Shown piece after piece: positions 56,402 through 64,000 of a DNA stretch of 64,000 bases. The DNA is from Gonocerus acuteangulatus. Lineage: Eukaryota > Arthropoda > Insecta > Hemiptera > Coreidae. Each line of letters opens with the position of its first letter. Positions within the stretch are counted from its first letter, which is position 1. A model generated the notes under the pieces. That model searched no databases, was not told where the DNA came from, and worked only from the letters and a program-made list of their open reading frames with translations. The stretch lies in contig OX328125.1 of NCBI GenBank assembly GCA_946811695.1, forward strand, positions 48,691,321 through 48,755,320. Direction: 5' to 3'. The position numbers were made by a program, and so were the translations under genes.

Positions 56402-56570
56402 CAAGAGACCCGGTGGCCGTGAGTGTTAAGGCGTGAGCACTTAACACTCCGTGCCAAAGGTCGTGGGTTCGCTTATACTGGCTAGAAAAGGGTGGTAACC
56501 TATAGATAACCCGTCCCAAAATTCGTAGTTAATAATAATGGACGTTAAAATTTAAATAATTTACTCAGAC
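56402..56570 (+). mobile_element. tRNA-derived SINE, family S3, plus-strand copy
   Basis: GACCCGGTGGCCGTGAGTGT ... ACTCCGTGCCAAAGGTCGTG then GGTTCGC is a tRNA-like head. The segment between the B box and the tail is deleted. The tail is GGCTAGAAAAGGGTGGTAAC, CTATAGATAACCCGTCC and AATAATGGACGTTAAAAT. Confidence 0.7.
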
Positions 56571-56731
56571 TTTTAGGACGGGTTATCTATAGTTCACTAC
56601 CCTTTTCTAGCCAAGAAAGGGCCTTTCCTTTTTTCCAAAGAAAAGCCACCACAACTAGTGGGAATCGAACCTCCCAGTGCCAATTAACCTTTGGCACGGA
56701 GTGCTAAGTCCTCACGGCCACCGGGCCTCCG
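56560..56731 (-). mobile_element. tRNA-derived SINE, family S3, minus-strand copy
   Basis: Minus strand: GGCCCGGTGGCCGTGAGGAC, TTAGCACTCCGTGCCAAAGG, GAGGTTCGATTCCCACTAGT, GGTGGCTTTTCTTTGG, GGCTAGAAAAGGGTAGTGAA, CTATAGATAACCCGTCC. Good A box (GGTGGCCGTGAGG) and B box (GGTTCGATTCC). It faces the plus-strand copy, so the pair folds into a long hairpin. Confidence 0.8.
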
Positions 56732-56761
56732 CTTTAAGGCGTAAGCACTTAACACTCTGTT

Positions 56762-57915
56762 AGCCTATTTAATAGTAAGAGAACATTTTAAAGTAATTCT
56801 GAGCTATTAGTGCCCATACTTGGATTTTCGTGAAACTTCTACATTCCGCTTGAATTTAACTTAAATAAGCATAAAAATGTCGCAAAGCACAATAACAGTA
56901 TTTATTTCTTACGTTTAAAACAAAAAAAGAATATGAAACAAAAAAGTTATGCCTTTTGGAACAAAGTTACTCGTCATATTGGCGGAAGTCTTAATTTTTG
57001 TCTTTAATATAATTGCTAAGAGCCAATGCACTGTGACTTCATATAGCTGAAATTGAACTCTCAACCTACAGCAACTTTTAACAACAAAGTATGAAAAACA
57101 ACATTAAGTACAAAGATCTACTATTTTAACCAAGCTCTTGTTATTTTGTTCTCAAATAAGACTTTGATCAACCCTAAGGCGTGATCTTCAATTCATTTTG
57201 CCCAAAATTGTTCATATCCTACCAATGAAGCCAAAAAAAATTGCACTTAAAGTCAGCTGCTCAACAGATCCACTCTACATCAGCCAAATGAATCTTTTAG
57301 CTCAGGTATATTATAACCAGTTCTGTTTCCCTCAATCAAATTCCTTAGACAAGCGATTCTGAAGCAGTGGCCAGGAACAGAACTTCAGTCACATCTACCG
57401 AATCATAGAAATGGTCACGATTTAAACCAATATTATGTTTTCCTCTAGCCACAAAAAGCCGCAAAAGACCACCAAACGACCATTTTTATTAGTCTACGGA
57501 TAGAACTTCCCATTTTTGGCTTAGATTTATTCCAGAATATGTCGCTTAAAAGTTTTAAGAATGGTTTTCTGAACTAAAACGTTTTTAATTTTGTTCTCTT
57601 AACACATTTTGAAGTGTGAAGCTACCGGATATCTTCCCCTCTATCCTGACTCGTCATTCGATTTCGTTCAATGAAGAAAGATCAGAGATCCAATTGGAGA
57701 TGTTGAGTAGTTTTGATGTCCGCCCGTAACCGCAAACTGGCATTGCCCTACCTCCATCAACCGTATAAGAATGTAACACCTTAAAAGAAACACTCCCCAT
57801 ATGTCCAGATCTATATGACTGAGCCGTATTTGACTAGTAATAATGGACATAATAAGTAATAAATATCTACTCTAGGGAACAATATTCAATAATAATAAAA
57901 ACCAAAGATAATTGA
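56762..57915. other. Unassigned sequence, no gene seen
   Basis: Less repetitive than most of the window but without convincing open frames. A 60-codon minus frame at 57668-57850 has no recognisable motif. Confidence 0.5.

Positions 57916-57917
<2 letters not shown>

Positions 57918-57959
<42 letters not shown>
57918..57959. repeat. A tract (T tail of the adjacent minus-strand S2 SINE)
   Basis: About 41 A, directly at the 3' end of the minus-strand SINE, which therefore ends in poly-T in its own sense. Confidence 0.85.
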
Positions 57960-57961
<2 letters not shown>

Positions 57962-58296
57962 CGTCCCGTAACAGGCCACGAGGGCCCTGAGGGGCAGATA
58001 CTATAGAGGTCTCTGATTCATGACCATACGGCACGCTAGGGTGATAGTGTGGTCAGTACTATGCTCCGGCCGCCTGATTTTCCCCTTGCCTGCTTTGACT
58101 GCTAGAGTCATTAGCACCCAAGGTAAATTGATAAATTTATTAAAGACTAGGTTGGCCTAGGGACGGTCAGGGAGGCCGAATTCAACCCATGAACAAAGAC
58201 ACTAGAGGAAAAAATCTTTAGTGCTTTCTCGGGATACGAACTCAGGGCCTCCAACTTATTAGACCAGCGCTCTACCACTGAGCTAACCTCGCCCCC
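57960..58296 (-). mobile_element. tRNA-derived SINE, family S2, copy 2, with poly-T tail
   Basis: Minus strand: GGGGGCGAGGTTAGCTCAGT, GGTAGAGCGCTGGTCTAATA, GAGTTCGTATCCC (B box), TTGAATTCGGCCTCCCTGAC, CCGTCCCTAGGCCAACC, TGACTCTAGCAGTCAAAGCA, CCGGAGCATAGTACTGACC and a 3' end GGGCCCTCGTGGCC...GGGACGGG, followed by poly-T. Full-length member of the family seen at 24861. Confidence 0.88.
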
Positions 58297-58419
58297 GACA
58301 GAAAATAAAACTATTGTAAAATATTTGATGTTTTAATATTGAGATATTTTTTTTACTTAAGTTAATTATATTTTATAATAAAGATCTGTAGCTCTCAAGA
58401 ATCTCAAAGCTCTCTGGCT

Positions 58420-58650
58420 CAAGGGGAGGGGCCTACTGCCCCCCCCCCCGTAATGTTTATTTAATCGGTTAAAATATGTCATAACAACCTTAAAAATGGA
58501 CTAAATAAGGTCCTTTAGTTCAGAAAAAACCGTTTTGGGTGTAATAGCGCTTTAGTTGGCTTACTATTCCAAGTACTAGATTGTAAGTATTCTATACCCC
58601 TCCCCCCGAAATTCTCCAAGCCCCCCCCCCCCCGGAAACACCAGAATCAT
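58420..58650 (-). repeat. Decayed hAT-like MITE relic, copy 5
   Basis: Keeps the interior order of the family (long C runs, ACCTTAAAAATGGACTAAAT, GTAATAGCGCTTTAGTTGGC, TATTCCAAGTACTAGAT, CCCCGAAATT) but both termini are gone. Confidence 0.6.
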
Positions 58651-59004
58651 GCATATCGGTGAATAAATTGAAAATATTGCTCCTAATACGCTGTATGCCT
58701 TACCCTATCGCATAAGCGCTGACGACAACAATCCGTCATACCGTGATTTTTATGCAAATATGTAGGCGTGATTGAGCTTACGTCACAACTTAGATTCTTC
58801 TCATGAAGTGAGATCATTTCAATGGCGTTTCTACCCTCTCATGAGACAAATGAAGATGAAATCTGTTTTAAAATTCTTAGAATTTAAAGCCCATCCGTCT
58901 TTTTAGTATGTTGCTAATGTCTGTTGAGATTATTATGCTTATTAAGGAAACCAACCAATGATTATGAAGGAAAATATTTTATCTTCTAGTATCATCGTTT
59001 GTGG

Positions 59005-59155
59005 GCTGGATTTGGGATGCTATTAATGGTTGCCTTGCTAAGGGGAATATCAGACTAACTACCCTAGTGTGCCTTATGGTCAAGAATCGGATACGTCTAC
59101 AGAATCTGCCCCTCTGGGCCCTAGTGGCTGCCAGGTTTTTTTTTTTTTTTTTTAG
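59005..59155 (+). mobile_element. SINE family S2, 3' fragment with poly-T tail
   Basis: GATGCTATTAATGGTTGCCT, GTGCCTTATGGTCAAGAATC, TACAGAATCTGCCCCTCTGG, GCCCTAGTGGCTGCCAGG, then about 18 T. The same 3' end and T tail as the copy at 57960. Confidence 0.75.
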
Positions 59156-59949
59156 TATTTTTGAAAAAATAAAGAATGCCGAACTCACTTCTTCATTTCT
59201 TCATTGTGATAAGATAACGAGACTTATATGTTATAAATGAGTGCAATATTTACTCATCTCATGACTAATTTGCGCAGATTTAATGATGCGCTCTTGTACT
59301 TATCATATTATTGTTAATTCAGTCTACTACACATTTGACAAATATATATCTTATCTATTGTCTATAAATTGTTTTCTGTTGTTCATATAGTAATAATGTA
59401 ATTAGTACAACATTGATATGACTCCGTGAAGTATTATTTACATGAGGACTTTATTTATAAATGTGGGTTTCGTCACCTCTTCTCTTTTGTTGTTGATATT
59501 CGTTTTAAAAATTAACAAAATTACATTGATATTATGTGAATTCATATTAGAGGTAAAGAACTTTATTTTTTCAGCGATAGGTGGCTCAAAGAGGTTTAGT
59601 TCACCATAAAACCCTCTATTTTCTATGTGATTATTTTGTTCAAGTAATGTGCGCTGCCTCGGTCGGTTTGTACGTTGTCTTTTTAATGCGTTCCGTACCT
59701 GTTCTGTTCACGTTAATTCAGCTTCAAAAATAGTTTTATGACGAGTGGCAGTTATTTACTTCATCTCAAACGCAAGTTAATATTCGTCCCGTTGGAAATT
59801 TGTTTTTGGCAAAAAAAAGTCAAAACTCCTGCGGTATAAACATTGGTATTAGTTTTGTGTGAAGAAGTATCATTAGCCCTAGATAAGAACCCTTGGTCGT
59901 TTCGACGAATACTGCTTGGATTTGTACTTGTCCTGCGATGAGCGATCAC

Positions 59950-60420
59950 TGTAGACGGCTAACCTTCCAGGTATTCCACAACTAGTATATTACCTACAAG
60001 AAGCCGGAAGGAGAAGATCGCGTCGTGCTTCCGGAAGTAAGATAACCTACTATTTCTAAAGGTAGGTCGTCAAAGAGCCAATAACTAAACGTATCATTCT
60101 TTCAAAAACGACATTATCATAAAAGAACTAAAGGCATTATTGGGTATACTTGTGTATTTTCGGAGGAGTCATAGATAATCATTTGCGTTTGAGCATTTTA
60201 TGTGGTGCCTCAAGGAGAGTAGCAGCTTCACATTCTTTATGAATTCCCTTCGTTTTTACGATAAAATCATCAGAATCTGCACTCTAGTATTGCGACGTTA
60301 TGGCCTACTGATGAAATTCCGAATACTCAGCATGTAAATTAAATTTTTCCTGCTAAATAATGAGATTTTACAACTATGTTCGTCGAAATGACGAATTGGT
60401 TGCAAAATTGGTGCCTAACT
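59950..60420 (+). pseudogene. Possible decayed piggyBac transposase segment
   Basis: Near 60125 the frame reads IIKELKALLGILVYFRRSH, resembling the EIKAFxGLLxLxGVxK motif at the start of the piggyBac DDE domain. About 120 bases later comes NSLRFYDKIIRICT, resembling the LRFDDKxxR motif that follows. Stops and shifts are frequent. No TTAA-flanked ends were found. Confidence 0.4.
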
Positions 60421-60489
60421 GCAAGGTTGTTATCCAGGATTAAGAAACATGTTTTCATTTTATATTAATTTAATAATGGGACTGAACAA

Positions 60490-60615
60490 CATTCCCAGGA
60501 CAGACAGTCGGCATGTTATTCTCTGCACTGACTCATTGAGCTTACAAAAAGCACTTGCAGACAGATACTCCACGCATCCAGTAATAATAGATATTTTCAA
60601 AGAATATTTAAAGAA
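60490..60615 (+). pseudogene. Non-LTR retrotransposon RNase H fragment
   Basis: A short frame reads SRHVILCTDSLSLQKALADR then YSTHPVIIDIF, matching the second strand-helix of LINE RNase H domains (IFTDSxSAxxALxxxxxxHPLV), which holds one catalytic Asp (here in CTDS). No RT is nearby on the same strand. Confidence 0.65.
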
Positions 60616-60743
60616 ATATTTGAAAATAAATGCTCCGAATTAATTTAATAATAAAACGCCAATGAAATTACAGTATTAATTGATAACATTATTTTTGTAT
60701 TCAAATATACTACTAGAATAGAGTGCCTATTAAATAATACCAT

Positions 60744-60890
60744 CGAGCCAAGGGTTCGATTCCCACTAGGGGTGGTGGCTGTTCTTTAGAAAAAAGGAAA
60801 GGCTTCAGCCTTTTCCTGGCTAGAAAAGGGTGGTAACCTATAGATAACCGGTCCTAAAATTCTTAGTTAATAATAAATAAACGTTAAAAT
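60744..60890 (+). mobile_element. tRNA-derived SINE, family S3, 5'-truncated
   Basis: CAAGGGTTCGATTCCCACTA then GGGGTGGTGGCT, TCCTGGCTAGAAAAGGGTGG, TAACCTATAGATAACCGGTCC and a tail AATAAATAAACGTTAAAATA. The A-box region is missing. Confidence 0.75.
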
Positions 60891-61500
60891 AAATAAATTC
60901 TAAACTTATAGCCTGTAAATTTTTTAAGATCTAATAATATAAGCATGTGAATGTGACACATGTGAGGAGCCTTTGTCACATATATGATTCACATGTGGTG
61001 GCCATGTGCTTCTATTCAGTTTAAGAATTAGGCACGTTTCTGAATATGATTCCCTACACTCGTTTCTTTAAGGGACTCGACATTTTGTTTTCTATTAACC
61101 CAGATTATGTAATTATTCGTTCGAGTGTTTTATTATCAATTAGTATTTATCGAAAATTATCATAACTGGTTTTCTATTGATTAAACATTAATCAGACCTA
61201 AGATTGCTGTTGCGAAAGATTATCTTTCACTAACGCTCTTGTTTGAGGACTGCATGACTGCTTATCGGGTTTGCTGTTATCAGATTGGGGTAGTTATTGT
61301 TCGGAACATATTTTTATGTTTTTACTATTCTTTAATATGATGTGATCAATGTAATAAATACTTTTTGTTTCAAATTGTTATTGAACATTATACCTTAAAA
61401 CAGATATTGTACTAGGGACGTTACGAATAGGAAGGTTATATTTATTCAACGTGTCTCGTTTAAGATAGTCAAATGCGTTGTGTGGCCAAGCATATTGCTA

Positions 61501-61727
61501 TAGTATTTCTAAAGTGACACAACTCAAAAATATGTTTTATTTACGTCATCATAGTTATGACTATGAAAGACATGGTAAATATCTTTTTATCAACCATCAA
61601 AACTGTACGTACCTAGCTTCAGAGCTTGTACACCAGAGGGCACTTGTATCACCCTTCCTGTCTTAATCCTCATTGTCTTCATTTTCAATTGAGTTTTATT
61701 TTGAGTTGTGTTACTTTTTTTTTGCGA
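61501..61727 (-). mobile_element. MITE family R, minus-strand copy with internal deletion
   Basis: TAGTATTTCTAAAGTGACAC then AACTCAAAAA at the left is matched, inverted, by TTTTGAGTTGTGTTAC at the right. The interior (GAAAGACATGGTAAATATC, CTAGCTTCAGAGCTTGTACA) is the complement of copy 1 at 35301-35681; the middle third is lost. Confidence 0.7.
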
Positions 61728-61739
61728 TATAATCTGAGA

Positions 61740-62330
61740 AAACAGAACCAAGAAAAAATATAAAAGGCCTCAGCTGTCAGTATGTGTCCATAGTGGCACG
61801 TTAAAATCAGACCGCGTCTGGAATTTATTTAGATTTGATTATGTTGATAAAAATCAATTCCTAGCTTTACCTAATTTAAACATTCTTTAACAAAATATCT
61901 TAAACGGCTATTTATTGTAAACGTCTTACACATTGCTCTTGTTTATGGAGAGACATATTTGATAACACATATTACTGAGGATTGTTATTAAAAAAATAAG
62001 CGGAATTTTTGTTTCATCTCTGGGAATTCTCCCACAGATGTATTGCGTAGAAATTTCATAAATTAGATCATTGTAGCCGAAAAACGCTGCCACTTTTTGA
62101 AATAAAAAAAAAATAAATAAAAATCCGCTCTCCCTTGTTCATATTAGCTTTGTATAATTCCATGTCTTGACGTGAAAACCATGGCACCTCTCTCAGTTGG
62201 TTCAAGAATTTAGGTGACCACTAAACATACTTTCCCCTCTCCCCTTCACCAAATTCTAGCTAAGTTCCACACTTAGTAAAGTTCTCCTGCTTGATGCCAC
62301 CTCAGGAAAGTTACTTTAAATTAAATATAT
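61740..62330. other. Unassigned sequence, no gene seen
   Basis: No open frame, terminal repeat or shared family recognised. Confidence 0.5.
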
Positions 62331-62337
62331 ATATATA

Positions 62338-63867
62338 GGGGAAGGTGTTGTACCTCTGACCATATTGTACCTTTGAGCACCTAGGCTGTGGCGGCATGTA
62401 GCAACATTTTTTAAATTTTGGTGTAATTAGTGTTTGGCTCCTTCACTAGAGGGCTTGTGGAACCTACTTTGGATTATTCAAGTCAAAGAGGATTCTTGCA
62501 AAAAATACTTATCCATTTCTATAATAAAAATGTAAGTTATTTATTGATGACGTTTTTCGTCATAATATTTTTTGTATTATGTATTTTCAGATGGAAGTCA
62601 TTTGACAAAGTAGCTATTACAATACGGAACATGGTGTAGGTTGTGAAATTGATTTATCTTAAGCCTAAAATTTGTAGCATGCTTTTTAATGTGCACTACC
62701 AGGGTGTTGTACCTCTGACCATGACTTGGTGTTGTTCCTTTGACCAGGTCAAAGGTACAACACCACTCAGTAATTTTTTCATAATTCAACTTTTATGTTC
62801 TTCTGCTACACCTTTTTGAAAAATAATTAATATTGGTTGCTTCAATTGTTCAAGGAATTAAAAAATAATAAATGAAATGAGTTTAAACTGACTTCATTAA
62901 TCCCCAGTGTAGCAGTTCGAACCTATCGCCCCTTATCATTCCACTTGAAGTTGTGATGCCTCATCGAAAAGTGCAGGCAAGGAAAATGTCAAAGGGAAAC
63001 CTCGTATCCTGACAGATATTCCTGAAAAGCTAGTTATTTAAGGAGAAAAAAAAACGAAAGTGCCACCCTAAACGTAAGACACCACATACAAATAAACCCC
63101 TTCCTAAAAAAGTGGTAAATAGAAAGAAAATTATCCTAATCCGTTCAGATTTTGATACTGACACCGAAATTTCTTCAGGAGAAAGTGGCGTTGATCTGTC
63201 TGATAAATGTCATGAGTTTAGTCGATGACCAGCAACAATTTGAAAAATTTATACTTGTTAAAAATAAAAGTAAAAAGACTATTAAATATTTAGTCGCAGA
63301 GATCTGTGGTATTAAATGCCCAATGTTTAAGATCCAATATTTTAAAAAACAAACTTTAAGTGACAAGTTTACCAGAAAAGACGACAATTTGTATGATATT
63401 GATATAGAAGACATTGTGGCTAAACTCCCATACCCTACTTGTGGATCTGCTTGACAGTTAAAACGTTTATCGATTGGACTGGATGTTTCAGCATATTAAG
63501 CATAACCTAATATGAATAATAGCTGTTTTAGTATGCTTACATCCTTGTCCTGCATTTATTAAACTTACAATTAATTACAATATTACTGAATACAATTTTT
63601 TTCTGCACTGCTGAGTTGTTTTTACGTAGTCAGAGGTACAACACCCCATGGTCAACGGTACAACTACATGTTGTACCTTTGACCACTGTACGATTATTTT
63701 TTAAAAAATTAATAAAAAATATTAAATGTAAAGCTAGAACCTTGAAAAAATTCAATATGATGAGCAATAGAATACTAATTACAATGAAATAAAAAAATGC
63801 ATTTAGCCTTAATATTCGAGCTTAAAAAAAATCAATTGTGCAAAGTGGTCAAAGGTACAACACCTTC

Positions 63868-63870
<3 letters not shown>
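62338..63870 (+). mobile_element. pogo/Tigger-like deletion derivative with repeated GTTGTACC(T)TTGACC motifs
   Basis: Starts GGGGAAGGTGTTGTACCTCT then GACCA, and ends inverted TGGTC then AAAGGTACAACACCTTCCCC, with TA on both sides in an (AT)n context. The terminal motif (GGTGTTGTACCTTTGACC) recurs inside, in both directions: near 62703, 62727, 62745, 63631, 63650 and 63669, as well as the variant GTACCTTTGAGCAC near 62368. It keeps a decayed transposase 3' end at 62955-63455. Confidence 0.8.
62955..63455 (+). pseudogene. pogo-type transposase C-terminal remnant
   Basis: One frame gives GKPRILTDIPEKL, like the GKSxILTxTPxK segment in the tail of insect pogo-like transposases. After a stop and frame changes a longer open frame (63152-63454) gives FEKFILVKNKSKKTIKYLVA, then YDIDIEDIVAKLPYPT. 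Many pogo-type proteins end in a small module with VKxxxKKxxxxYVGxI ... VxxxDIVxxLP, which this resembles. The helix-turn-helix and DDE parts are missing, so the element cannot mobilise itself. Confidence 0.6.

Positions 63871-63914
<44 letters not shown>
63871..63914. repeat. (AT)n microsatellite
   Basis: AT repeat directly against the right end of the pogo-like element; the left end also abuts (AT)n at 62323-62337. The element therefore sits in, and split, an AT tract. Confidence 0.9.
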
Positions 63915-63917
<3 letters not shown>

Positions 63918-64000
63918 TTATACTCTCTCACACACTTTTGCCAGCCCTATCTCAATGAAATTAAAGATTATCAATCTGATCAATGAAAAGGCAATTGATA

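Overview
The window reads as intergenic or intronic DNA of a repeat-rich animal genome, most likely an insect or other arthropod. It is AT-rich, full of (AT)n, (CA)n, (AG)n and homopolymer tracts, and packed with transposon relics of types common in insects (piggyBac, pogo, mariner and hAT derivatives, non-LTR fragments, tRNA- and 5S-derived SINEs). I see no operons, bacterial genes, CRISPR arrays or intact rRNA/tRNA genes. Host coding content is sparse. The best gene is an intact 168-codon four-TM membrane protein at 55803-56309. A GC-rich protein-like exon lies on the minus strand at 42428-42716, and a 143-codon open frame lies at 13007-13438.

The dominant component is one superfamily of non-autonomous rolling-circle-like elements (Helitron/Helentron, HINE/DINE-1 style), here called A and B. 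Full copies start at a conserved TCCG...GCAGGA(A/G)CTGCG, carry a subterminal inverted repeat about 30 bases in (TTAGCGCGGTTCC in A, about TTAGCACTTTCCT in B), have an (AT)n tract near the 3' end, and finish with a hairpin and CTAA. Copies lie at 1-809, 3533-4172, 5655-6613, 12040-12538, 16963-18203, 30245-31703, 35903-37419, 38084-41384, 43695-46798 and 54033-55632. In several copies the 5' and 3' repeats carry the same private base changes, so the two ends appear to change together.

Other elements are nested in or beside these. There are 5S rRNA-derived SINEs with target duplications (3590, 20975, 42813) and three tRNA-derived SINE families. One hAT-like MITE family has 8-bp duplications (2164, 14381, 43985). 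Several TA-flanked foldbacks begin CAGGGT, including a 1.73-kb palindrome at 38292-40019 inside the (AT)n tract of an A copy. A piggyBac derivative lies at 52905-53820, a pogo-like derivative at 62338-63870, and a miniature LTR element at 54312-54878. Non-LTR fragments lie at 20941-21600, 49310-49790, 51779-52180 and 60490-60615. A hammerhead-ribozyme-like motif of the kind found in Penelope-like elements lies at 21854-21886.

Layout: 1-16 kb holds B elements, MITEs and a tandem triplication. 16-32 kb holds A elements, LINE, SINE and Penelope-like pieces. 32-35 kb is a nest of palindromes. 35-47 kb is an inverted pair of A elements plus a composite A element. 47-64 kb holds LINE, piggyBac, LTR and pogo relics around the one convincing gene.
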